64,000 bases of DNA from QZKY01 sp942492925. GTDB taxonomy: Bacteria > Pseudomonadota > Gammaproteobacteria > Burkholderiales > Burkholderiaceae_D. Positions 1 through 7,540 of this stretch are shown one piece after another. The translations under genes were made by a program, and so were the position numbers. How positions within the stretch are numbered: the stretch's first letter is position 1; each line of letters opens with the position of its first letter. The notes beneath the pieces were generated by a model that was not told the DNA's origin, did not search any database, and was given only the letters and a program-made list of their open reading frames with translations. The stretch covers positions 2,108,001-2,172,000 of the forward strand of contig OW818641.1 in the NCBI GenBank assembly GCA_942492925.1, read 5' to 3'.

Positions 1-2418
1 GAGATCGCGCCACGATTGCGGTTCGCTCGGCGCAAGTTCCAGCACTTGCTCGAAAACGGCAATCGCGTCGGCGGGCGCTTTCGCCTGCATCAGGCGATAA
101 CCGAGAATACGCAAGATGTGACGATTTTCCAGATTCATCTCAGCTAAATTTGACAACACACGCTGCGCGAGATGCGGTTCCTTGCGCTCCAGGAAAAGAT
201 CGGCGACGTCCAGGAAAAACGCGGTGCTTTGCGTATAAGTCGGTCGCTCATCCAGATAGATCGCATACAAATCCTTCGCCTCAGCCTTGCGCAAACGATC
301 CAGATAGGGCGCATCCGGCGTCCACTTTTTCAGTTTGATCGACGCCGTCGCTCCGCTTGCGCCCGGTTGTGAGGTTGCCGCTTCTGGCGCCGCGGCAGGA
401 GGTGCAGCACGATCCGCCGCCATGCGCTCCATCATGCGCGGCGACGTCATGCCATCGTTTTGTGCAGCCAGGCGAGGGGCGCTTTTTCTGGCGCGTTCCA
501 TCCGGTCGCCTGGCGCAGCCATGGCTCCCGTGGCCGCCCCAACAGGTTGCGCTTCTGTTTTGGCTTGCGGTTTATCGTCTTTGGGAAAATCTTTCTTCCA
601 CCAGCTGATCTTGTCTTCGAAATGCTTCACCACCGCTTCCAGATGCGCAGCACGATCTTTCTCCTTCGCCTGTTGCACTTGGCCACGCAAGCGATCATAC
701 TCGGCGCGCAGTTCGGCAGGCGGCACGATCTCGTAACGCGCATAATCTTCCACGCGGTCCAGCACAATCAAAGACGTGCCACGCGTCACCAGCGAAAACG
801 CCTTACCCAGACGTTGAATTTCGGCACGATGCAAATGGTATTCCGGCTCCAGCGTGGCCAGCTTCATGCGCGCCCATGTCTGCGTAACGAAACCGCCCCC
901 CGCTTGCGGCTTTGCTTTGTCGCTCACCTTGATGCGCCGCTTCACGGTATTGGCCGAGTTTTGCCATTCCAGTTCAACCAGCGCGTCCGGCGCGGTCAAT
1001 ACACCAGCAACGGCCACGCGTCCCGTTTGCGCATCGCGCGGCGACACGACGATGTCTTTGGCACCGCTCGCATGCACATTCACCAAACGCATCGGCGCCT
1101 CCAGCATGGCTCTGACGGCCGCCACAGTGGATGTGCGCGTCAAATCGACAAACGCGCCACCGCTTTGTTCCGCCGCATGCCGCAGACGATCGGTATCGGC
1201 CGAGCGGGCCGCACTCACGGCAAGCAGAGGCACGGCATAACGCGGAAACGTCGTCTCGCCGTAATTCGTCAGACCGTCAGAGAAAAGCAGGACCATGTCC
1301 ACCGCCTCTGTTGGCACGAAGGCGGCCGGATTCGTCGCGCCGTCATACGCCACTTTCTGCAAGACCGTTCGCAATGCTTTCCAGTCGCCATTGCGAACGG
1401 TGAACGTGCCACCATCTTCCACGCGATCGCGCGCGATCCGCAAATGCACGGTGGCATGCCGCACCGTCTTAAACCAGGCATCAAGCAACGCCCATTCGCG
1501 ATTGTGATCGCGCTCCGCGCCGGAGCCGGACGCATCCCAGATCAGCGCCAGCTGTTTCGGCAGGGGCCGTTGAGCGCGGGTTAGTTTGAATCCCGGCACC
1601 TCGGCATAAAAATAGCGGACGCCATCCATTTCTTCGATGACGGGCTGTTCGCGTTCCGGCTGCATCAGCACAATCTCAATTTGCGGCGCCGGTTTGTAAT
1701 CTTTCTGCACAAATTCCAGCTTGGCTTCGCCTTCTCGATGCCACCACTCGGCACCGGTCAAGCCACGCTGCACGCGCGTCAGCCCTTTCTCCAGTTCCGG
1801 CGCGCGCAAACGAAACGCAAACGTTTCCAGCTTTTCGTTCGCTGGTATCGGCAAGCGATACAGCGCTGCACTACCCTTCGCCGTCCGGTTACCCATCGGG
1901 AGGCGTTCGGTGATCGTGAGCGACACCTTGCGCTGGCCTTGCGCGGGAATCGGATAAATGCGCAGCTTGAAGTTGTTGCCCTTCGTCGCTTCCAGTAAAG
2001 CCGGATCGATGCGCGCGCGGGTAACTTCTTCAAACACTTCCTGTCCCTTGGCTTTTTCCACTGGCACGGCAGAACGCCATTTGCCGTCGAAGTCCAGCGC
2101 AAAGGCCGTCACCTGCTGGCCCGAGAGCAGCGGAAACTGCAATTCGCCTTCGAGGATGCGATTGTTCGGATTGCGGAAAGTCAGCTCCACCGTGGTGCGT
2201 GCGAGATGCCCAACCACCTGTGCCTCCACGTTGACCGCAACCAGCCGCACCGGCTCGGCAGCTTTATCACTGATCCGCAACAAGGGGGGACGTAACCCCG
2301 GAGGAGGCGTACCAATACGTGGCGACGTGGGCATCAGTTCGAGGGCGCTGACGCTCCCCACTATCCCGAGCAGCAACGCCGCGATGACCATTCGAACGGA
2401 TGACGCTCTATACATCAT
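1..2418 (-). CDS. VIT domain / von Willebrand factor A domain protein, C-terminus cut by window edge
   Basis: The frame is open without a stop for 806 codons from ATG 2418 to the left edge. An AGGGGG ribosome site lies just upstream of the start. Residues 1-25 form a signal peptide (hydrophobic AALLLGIVG, then SVSA). Residues of about 55-190 resemble a vault protein inter-alpha-trypsin (VIT) domain, including 'GELQFPLLSGQQVTAFALD'. A von Willebrand A domain follows, with a MIDAS-type DASGS at residues 295-299 and 'LLFSDGLTNYG' further on. A Pro/Ala/Met-rich linker leads to a helical tail that looks like a TPR ('AVFEQVLELAPSEPQSWRDL'). Proteins of this kind are exported and probably bind proteins through the metal-ion site; no specific role can be assigned. 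Confidence 0.85.
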   Translation of the reverse strand, partial: MMYRASSVRMVIAALLLGIVGSVSALELMPTSPRIGTPPPGLRPPLLRISDKAAEPVRLVAVNVEAQVVGHLARTTVELTFRNPNNRILEGELQFPLLSGQQVTAFALDFDGKWRSAVPVEKAKGQEVFEEVTRARIDPALLEATKGNNFKLRIYPIPAQGQRKVSLTITERLPMGNRTAKGSAALYRLPIPANEKLETFAFRLRAPELEKGLTRVQRGLTGAEWWHREGEAKLEFVQKDYKPAPQIEIVLMQPEREQPVIEEMDGVRYFYAEVPGFKLTRAQRPLPKQLALIWDASGSGAERDHNREWALLDAWFKTVRHATVHLRIARDRVEDGGTFTVRNGDWKALRTVLQKVAYDGATNPAAFVPTEAVDMVLLFSDGLTNYGETTFPRYAVPLLAVSAARSADTDRLRHAAEQSGGAFVDLTRTSTVAAVRAMLEAPMRLVNVHASGAKDIVVSPRDAQTGRVAVAGVLTAPDALVELEWQNSANTVKRRIKVSDKAKPQAGGGFVTQTWARMKLATLEPEYHLHRAEIQRLGKAFSLVTRGTSLIVLDRVEDYARYEIVPPAELRAEYDRLRGQVQQAKEKDRAAHLEAVVKHFEDKISWWKKDFPKDDKPQAKTEAQPVGAATGAMAAPGDRMERARKSAPRLAAQNDGMTSPRMMERMAADRAAPPAAAPEAATSQPGASGATASIKLKKWTPDAPYLDRLRKAEAKDLYAIYLDERPTYTQSTAFFLDVADLFLERKEPHLAQRVLSNLAEMNLENRHILRILGYRLMQAKAPADAIAVFEQVLELAPSEPQSWRDL

Positions 2419-2704
2419 GTGATCCCCCTTGATCTGTGTTGAACGACAGGCAGCAGTTCCATTATCGAGGGGGGAGACGGCGCGGGTCAAGCGTCGTGCA
2501 TTTTGTAACGATTTCTACGACCCATCACATAAATTCCTAGCTGCTTTTCGGCCAAAGCGGAAGTCCAATGGTACTGCTGTAAATGTCTTTTATCTGCACT
2601 AAAGCAGACACGCCTTACTGGAAGCTTTATTCCGGAGCGTCGAGAAAATGGGGGATATTTACACTGCCGGTTTGGCCGAAGTTAGGCCTATTGTGCTATG
2701 GCTG

Positions 2705-2739
2705 TAAAAAAGAAAAACGGCGGGCAATTTGCCCGCCGT
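2705..2739 (-). terminator. Rho-independent terminator
   Basis: A perfect 11-bp inverted repeat (ACGGCGGGCAA / TTGCCCGCCGT, 2717-2739) has a one-base centre. On the minus strand it is followed by TTTTTCTTTTTT. The uridine run is only on the minus-strand side, so it ends a transcript coming from higher coordinates. Confidence 0.85.
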
Positions 2740-2921
2740 CCCACGCTAGCGCATGCTGCGATTTTGTTCTTTCCATCTTTCCTAGAAGCCTGAAGCTTCT
2801 GCGAGTCACGTAATGTACTAACTGCGTAAGTTGTAAAAACTTAACTTGCTTTTAATGGATTACGTTGAATGTGCCCCTCCTTGTGGTTGAGTGGTACATG
2901 CCTTCAATGTAAGGGCGGGAC
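2706..2921 (-). ncRNA. Candidate small RNA, possibly PhoB-dependent
   Basis: A minus-strand transcript could start near 2921 and end at the terminator at 2717-2739. Upstream is a degenerate Pho-box-like site (ACGTCAT CAAA ATGTCAC, 2943-2960), then TGCAAT 9 bp downstream as a possible -10. The predicted RNA of about 216 nt has small hairpins (for example AGAAGC/GCTTCT) and a purine-rich AAGGAGGGG not followed by a start codon. The only frame inside is about 15 codons (2852-2899). Alternatively the terminator simply serves the upstream chemoreceptor gene with a long 3' UTR. Confidence 0.3.
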
Positions 2922-3116
2922 AGAAGAATTGCAAGCAAAATTGTGACATTTTGATGACGTGGAAATTGATGCAATTCAAGCCACCCACCAACAATTAGCC
3001 GAGCGTCGGGTAAGGCCGACGAACTGCCTATTAACCTGCCATGTTGACCGTAGTTCGGCCAAAGCGAACGCTTCATGTTCTTACCGAAAGTGTCCGGTTT
3101 GTGTTGTAGATCCGTA

Positions 3117-3159
3117 CTTTAAGAAGTTATCAACTGCCTAGAAAAGTAGGTCCTTGCCA
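3117..3159 (-). repeat. Dispersed repeat copy (partner at 20673-20715)
   Basis: Read on the minus strand, these 43 bases match 20673-20715 on the plus strand at about 35 of 43 positions without gaps. They start with the shared TGGCAAGGACC and end with CTTAAAG. Similarity appears to continue further with gaps. The copy begins 4 bp after the chemoreceptor stop codon. The copies look decayed and carry no gene. Confidence 0.6.
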
Positions 3160-3162
3160 CAT

Positions 3163-4884
3163 CTATGCCGCTGCAACCGTTGAAGGAGCGGAAATCGGAA
3201 TAGCTGAATTTTGACCAAACCGGTTCGACAGGCTTTGATGATAAGATTTTATCGCTGTAAGCTCGTGAATTTCCGCAGATTCGGCAGCTTTATGATCTGC
3301 CACCTCAATATCTGCCAACAATTCACTCATGACCGCATCACCTGTCTTGAACACGCTTACTGTTTCAAGCAGATTCAACGTCTGCTCGTGCAGGCAGCCC
3401 ACCGCTGCCACAGACTCTTCCACCAGCGCCGCATTCTGCTGGGTGACCTGGTCCATTTGCACCATGGCTTGATTGACCTGTTCAATCCCCTCGCTTTGCT
3501 CCCGGCTGGCCTGTGCAATCTCGCTCATGATTTCATTGACACGCTTAATGCTGGCCACCACGTCCTCCATTGTCGTGCCAGCCTGCTCAGCCAGCACGTT
3601 GCCAGCACCGACCTTCTCGACTGATTCGTGAATCAAGGTTTTAATTTCCTTTGCAGCAAGCGCACTGCGCTGTGCTAATGCGCGCACTTCCGAAGCGACC
3701 ACGGCAAATTCGCGACCTTGTTCCCCTGCGCGCGCTGCTTCGACAGCAGCATTAAGCGAAAGAATATTAGTCTGAAACGCGATCCCGTCGATGACGGCAA
3801 TGATATCTTCAATTTTTTTGGAAGATGAGTGAATCTCGCGCATCCGCTGCACAACCTCCATCACAGCCTCTCCGCCTTTGACAGCCACTTCCGCTGCATT
3901 GACAGCCAGTTGATTGGCACTGTGCGCATTATCTGAGTTCCTGCGTACGGTTGAGGTCAATTCTTCCATGGAGGCGGCCGTCTCTTCCAGCGTGCCCGCC
4001 TGTCTTTCCGTACGCGCGGAGAGATCCTGATTTCCGGTAGCAATTTGCGAGGATGCCGTTGCAATCGCTTCAGTATTGTTACGCACTTTATAGACTATCG
4101 TCGTTAAGCTGTTGTTCAAGACTTGAAGTGCCTGCATCATCCGCCCCGTTTCATCTTTGGCATGCACGTCAATCCGGCTGGTGAGATCGCCACTGGCCAC
4201 GGTTTCGGCAATGCCCAATGCTTCATTCAGCGGTCGCGTAATCGAGCGGGTCGCCAGATAAGAAATCAGCACCGCCACCACCACAGCGCTGATGCCAAAC
4301 GCCAGCATCAGCACACCAGCCATGGCAAAAGTGTTGCTAGCCGTCTTGTCCGCCTTTTCAACCGATGCACTCAGATATTCCGTAAATTTGCCCAGCGATT
4401 GCGTGTAGGCAAACTGCGCGGTGCTGACTTCGCCAGAGAGCACCATGATCGCTTCTTCTTTTCTTTTTTCCATCGCCAGCTTCACCAGACGATCTGTGGC
4501 TTCGGTAAATGCAGCGCGTGCATCGACCACTTCTTTGAAGAGCGCCCGTTCTTCTTCGGAGTTGATCAGTTTCTCCAAATTGTTCAGCGCCTCGGTAATG
4601 CCATTGTTAGCTTCATTAATCACCATGATTTCGGTTTTAATCAGGCTTTCTTCCGCCATCAGAATGGCCGAGCGGCTAGCGCTGGAAATGACATTCAGGT
4701 TATTGTTGATTTTCTGCGCCATCAAAACCTGCGGCACGCGCTCCTTCACCACGATGTTCGCTGCGCGATTGACCAGCACAATCTGTGACAAACCAACAAG
4801 CGCCACCACCACCAAGAGCACCACGACGACAACAAACCCCAGGCCGAGGCGACTGCCGATTTTCAAATTTGATATTTTCATCAT
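3163..4884 (-). CDS. Methyl-accepting chemotaxis protein
   Basis: This 573-residue transmembrane chemoreceptor passes ligand signals from the periplasm to CheA/CheW. A first membrane helix is near residues 13-33 (Val-rich). It is followed by a periplasmic four-helix-bundle-type sensor of about 150 residues and a second membrane helix near 190-212. A HAMP segment comes next, then the long cytoplasmic coiled-coil. The conserved hairpin tip is clear ('FQTNILSLNAAVEAARAGEQ', then 'GREFAVVASEVRALAQRS'). The C-terminus ends in an Ala-rich tail without an NWETF-like CheR/CheB tether. No chemotaxis partner genes lie nearby, and the ligand cannot be told. Confidence 0.93.
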   Translation of the reverse strand: MMKISNLKIGSRLGLGFVVVVVLLVVVALVGLSQIVLVNRAANIVVKERVPQVLMAQKINNNLNVISSASRSAILMAEESLIKTEIMVINEANNGITEALNNLEKLINSEEERALFKEVVDARAAFTEATDRLVKLAMEKRKEEAIMVLSGEVSTAQFAYTQSLGKFTEYLSASVEKADKTASNTFAMAGVLMLAFGISAVVVAVLISYLATRSITRPLNEALGIAETVASGDLTSRIDVHAKDETGRMMQALQVLNNSLTTIVYKVRNNTEAIATASSQIATGNQDLSARTERQAGTLEETAASMEELTSTVRRNSDNAHSANQLAVNAAEVAVKGGEAVMEVVQRMREIHSSSKKIEDIIAVIDGIAFQTNILSLNAAVEAARAGEQGREFAVVASEVRALAQRSALAAKEIKTLIHESVEKVGAGNVLAEQAGTTMEDVVASIKRVNEIMSEIAQASREQSEGIEQVNQAMVQMDQVTQQNAALVEESVAAVGCLHEQTLNLLETVSVFKTGDAVMSELLADIEVADHKAAESAEIHELTAIKSYHQSLSNRFGQNSAIPISAPSTVAAA

Positions 4885-5285
4885 TTTTATTCTTCATCTC
4901 AGGATTGCAGCGTACAAGCCTCTCATCAAGCAGACAGCAACCTGACGCCGATTATCATGAAGAATAGCAATGGATTTTTTCAGGAATGTGACACGTGGCT
5001 AACAACAAAAAACCGGGCTCTATGTTTATTTTTCGCCCATCTTACTCGGACGTCATATCCACATGTAATCCAAACGATTTTTACAACTCTGACGCTGTTT
5101 TCATGGAGGAATTCCATTTGCGCGCGAAGTGTCACTTAGCTCATGTGCATCACCAGCAGCTCAGCGAGCTCAAGGGAGTGTCTATCCATGAAGACAGACT
5201 CAAGCACTCCCACTTGTCATATGCTTGAAACAATAGGCTGTCAACATTCTAGGGAGATACATTAAAAACTTTCATCGAAGAGGGC
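4885..5285. other. Intergenic region, no supported gene
   Basis: This is the gap between the divergent chemoreceptor gene and the small membrane-protein frame upstream of ppx. Short frames at 4957-5139 and 4995-5228 lack ribosome sites and protein-like composition. TTGTCAT at 5214-5220 and CTGTCAA at 5238-5244 resemble Pho half-sites but are not spaced as a Pho box. Confidence 0.6.
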
Positions 5286-5402
5286 ATGATGAGGAATCGA
5301 GCCATATCCAATGTTTCATATCAGGCGGCGTTGACAATATTTGGCGCGATTGCAGCGATTGTTCTCATTTTTGCCATGCTTCCAGCGATTTCAGTAAATT
5401 AA
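5286..5402 (+). CDS. Putative 38-residue single-pass membrane protein
   Basis: A short frame starts MMRNRAISN and continues with one strongly hydrophobic stretch ('ALTIFGAIAAIVLIFAMLPA') long enough to span the membrane. It ends in TAA at 5400-5402. An AGAGGG sits 2 bp before the first ATG and 5 bp before the second, so residue 2 is the more plausible start. It precedes ppx by about 95 bp on the same strand. The support is composition and position only; it could be a chance frame. Confidence 0.35.
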   Translation: MMRNRAISNVSYQAALTIFGAIAAIVLIFAMLPAISVN

Positions 5403-5496
5403 TATCATGAAAAAATCGCTGCCGTGAACAAACCTATTTCGCTTCGATTCCGGCAAGGCGTCAGCAGTTTTTTGCATAGCCAAACAGCTACATCAC

Positions 5497-7020
5497 ATGA
5501 ACTATTTTCACTCAACCAATTATAAAAACAAAGCACAGACTGATGCAGCGTCCTCACCACACATCCTTGCCGCTGTTGACCTAGGCTCAAACAGCTTTCG
5601 ATTGCATATTGGTTACCATGATGGCATGGCAATTAATGTCATTCGAACGGCACGCGTCCCCAATCGCTTGGCTGCTGGACTGAATCAGTCCAGCGAACTC
5701 AGTGGCACATCCATTGAGCAAGGATTGCAAGCGATCAAGCGTCTTCGCGAAGTCTTGGACGAATTCTCACTAAATGAAGTGCGCATCGTCGGCACGAACA
5801 CCCTGCGCACGGCCTGCAACAGTCTTGATTTTCTGTCGCGCGCAGAAAAAGCTATTGGTTACCCCATTGAAGTCGTCTCCGGAGAAGAAGAAGCGCGGTT
5901 GATTTATCTTGGTATTGCCAATCAACTTTCTATCCCAGGAGAAAATCGTCTGATCCTCGATATCGGCGGCGGGTCAACTGAATTAATCGTGGGAAAAGGA
6001 CAAGATATCGAACGGGCTGAATCTATCGGGATTGGTACAGTAAAAATCAAGAAAATGTTTTTCCCAGATGGTCATATCAGCCAGACCTCGTTTAAAGAAG
6101 CCATTCTGTACGGCCGCAGCCGTTTCGAAAATTTTCACCGACCGGATTCGCGCCCGCCATGGGATTATGTGTATGGCTCATCTGGAACTATGCGTGCCAT
6201 TAGCGAGATCATCACCAAAAATGGCCTGGGCAATGATCTGTCGCTGAAAAATATTTATAAACTAAGGGACACCTTTGCTGCGTGCAAGCATATCGACAAT
6301 ATCCATCTCATTAAATTGCCGGCAGAACGCAAGGAGTCAATTGTTGGTGGCCTAGCCATCATGATTGGCTTGATGGAAGAACTGAAAATCGATGCTCTTA
6401 CTACGATAGAAGGTGGTTTACGTCTGGGCATCATGTGGGACATGCACCTGCGTGCCAACGAGCACGATCGTCGCGAGCTTTCCGTAAAAGAATTCATGCT
6501 TCGTTTTTCATGTGATGAAAAACGTGCCGCCAAGGTTGCCGAATACACGACAGCGCTGTACACGCAACTCAAACCATCAAGCGCCGCGCATGGCAAACTG
6601 TTGCGCTGGAGCGCGCTGCTACATGAAATTGGCTTGTCCGTATCGCCGACAAATTATCACAAACATGGCGCTTACATCGTCGAGAATGCCGACCTATCAG
6701 GATTCACGCCACGCGAACAGCGTATCATGGGAAAGCTGATTATTGGTCAGAAAGGGAACCTGCGAAAGATATCAGGCGTCACGGATAATCTTGATCTAAT
6801 GAAGTCCATTATCGCCTTACGTCTGGCGGTTATGTTCATGCAGGCCCATGTTAATGCCGACTTCAACTCACTTCGTCTCAAACTCAAAAGCCGAATTGAA
6901 CTGGAATTACATCCAAATATAACCCTAGAACATCCAACCTTGATCTACTGGATAGAACGCGAACAGCTTTTCTGGAGCGAGATCGGCATTGAGTTTGCTT
7001 TCAAGGAAAAAGCTGATTAG
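5497..7020 (+). CDS. ppx: Exopolyphosphatase, Ppx/GppA family (long form)
   Basis: This enzyme removes terminal phosphates from polyphosphate. The protein has 507 residues. The ASKHA ATPase-like fold is clear: 'AAVDLGSNSFRLHIG' near residue 27, 'GTNTLRTA', 'SGEEEARLIYLGI', the phosphate-binding 'LDIGGGSTELIVG' and 'GIGTVKIK'. After about residue 310 comes the C-terminal HD-like helical domain typical of full-length Ppx. About 25 residues precede the usual family start, and ATG 5497 has no clear ribosome site, so the true start is uncertain. It converges on sixA-ppk, which makes polyphosphate. A second, shorter paralogue lies at 60725-61630. Confidence 0.93.
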   Translation: MNYFHSTNYKNKAQTDAASSPHILAAVDLGSNSFRLHIGYHDGMAINVIRTARVPNRLAAGLNQSSELSGTSIEQGLQAIKRLREVLDEFSLNEVRIVGTNTLRTACNSLDFLSRAEKAIGYPIEVVSGEEEARLIYLGIANQLSIPGENRLILDIGGGSTELIVGKGQDIERAESIGIGTVKIKKMFFPDGHISQTSFKEAILYGRSRFENFHRPDSRPPWDYVYGSSGTMRAISEIITKNGLGNDLSLKNIYKLRDTFAACKHIDNIHLIKLPAERKESIVGGLAIMIGLMEELKIDALTTIEGGLRLGIMWDMHLRANEHDRRELSVKEFMLRFSCDEKRAAKVAEYTTALYTQLKPSSAAHGKLLRWSALLHEIGLSVSPTNYHKHGAYIVENADLSGFTPREQRIMGKLIIGQKGNLRKISGVTDNLDLMKSIIALRLAVMFMQAHVNADFNSLRLKLKSRIELELHPNITLEHPTLIYWIEREQLFWSEIGIEFAFKEKAD

Positions 7021-7022
7021 AT

Positions 7023-7043
7023 GTTTTTGCTAATTGCAAAAAC
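7023..7043. terminator. Small hairpin between convergent ppx and sixA
   Basis: GTTTTTGC and GCAAAAAC form an 8-bp stem with a 5-base loop (TAATT). It begins 2 bp after the ppx stop and lies between convergent genes. The A/T-rich stem makes it a weak bidirectional terminator candidate. Confidence 0.4.
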
Positions 7044-7064
7044 GTGAGCTATCGACTACCAAAT

Positions 7065-7538
7065 TTATCGCTGTTGACTCCCAACCATTTCCGGCGACAT
7101 CACAACTCTCAAGAAAATGCCTTTTTCTCCCGACTTCTTTCGCTCTTTCTGAGACAGCCACCAAATATCCCCCCTCCGAATTTTCCAATCCTGTTGTACG
7201 CCCGACATCAGCAAAGCGGCAATTTGACCGAGCGCAGGTTGGTGCCCGACAACCACCACCGGCTCTTTGGCATCCGGCCAGTTAACGGCTGACAAAACCG
7301 CAAAAGCATCAGATTCAGGCCCGAGGTCAGGATGAACACGAAATTTACGGCCTAGGGCTTCGGCCGTTTGAATCGTTCGAAGCGATGGACTGACCAGCAC
7401 GCGGCAGCGCTCAGGCAGATTGACATCAAGCCATCCTGCCATCTTCATCGCCTCCCGCTTTCCTCGCGCACTCAAAGCACGCGCCTCATCTGTGTCACCG
7501 GATTTTGCTTCTGCATGGCGCCACAAGATGAGTTCCAT
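7065..7538 (-). CDS. sixA: SixA-type phosphohistidine phosphatase (histidine phosphatase superfamily), copy 1
   Basis: This 157-residue histidine phosphatase has the catalytic RHA near the N-terminus ('MELILWRHAEAKSGD'), 'VLVSPSLRTIQTAEAL' and the second catalytic histidine in 'VVVGHQPALGQ'. ATG 7538 is preferred over GTG 7544 because GAGGGGTG lies upstream and because copy 2 (58343) starts with the same MELILW. It starts 2 bp after the ppk stop and is surely cotranscribed with it. SixA of E. coli dephosphorylates histidine phosphoproteins; here the constant pairing with ppk suggests a role in phosphate metabolism, which is inference. Confidence 0.85.
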   Translation of the reverse strand: MELILWRHAEAKSGDTDEARALSARGKREAMKMAGWLDVNLPERCRVLVSPSLRTIQTAEALGRKFRVHPDLGPESDAFAVLSAVNWPDAKEPVVVVGHQPALGQIAALLMSGVQQDWKIRRGDIWWLSQKERKKSGEKGIFLRVVMSPEMVGSQQR

Positions 7539-7540
7539 AT

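Larger units (their letters stand above)
2419..3162. other. Intergenic region, 744 bp, no convincing protein gene
   Basis: This gap lies between the VIT/vWA gene and the chemoreceptor gene. It holds decayed dispersed-repeat sequence (CGGCCAAAGCGGAAGT at 2549-2564; a 43-bp repeat copy at 3117-3159), a strong minus-strand terminator at 2717-2739 and a weak Pho-box-like site at 2943-2960. Short frames such as 2583-2813 (+) and 2852-3076 (-) have no recognisable protein features and no good ribosome sites. Confidence 0.7.

Noticed and set aside
460..1584. 374-codon open frame on the plus strand
   Set aside because: It is antisense to the VIT/vWA gene, whose reading frame was followed to the window edge without a stop.
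2583..2813. 76-codon frame on the plus strand
   Set aside because: It runs through repeat-like DNA and across the minus-strand terminator hairpin, and no ribosome site is seen. The translation has no recognisable features.
2852..3076. 74-codon frame on the minus strand
   Set aside because: It overlaps dispersed-repeat sequence and has no ribosome site. Only its last 15 codons lie in the candidate small RNA.
4957..5228. Two overlapping 60-77-codon frames between the chemoreceptor and ppx
   Set aside because: No ribosome sites, unusual composition and no sign of domains.
5214..5244. TTGTCAT and CTGTCAA upstream of the small frame and ppx as a Pho box
   Set aside because: The half-sites are 24 bp apart rather than 11 or 22, and no matching -10 follows. 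Spacing does not fit PhoB.
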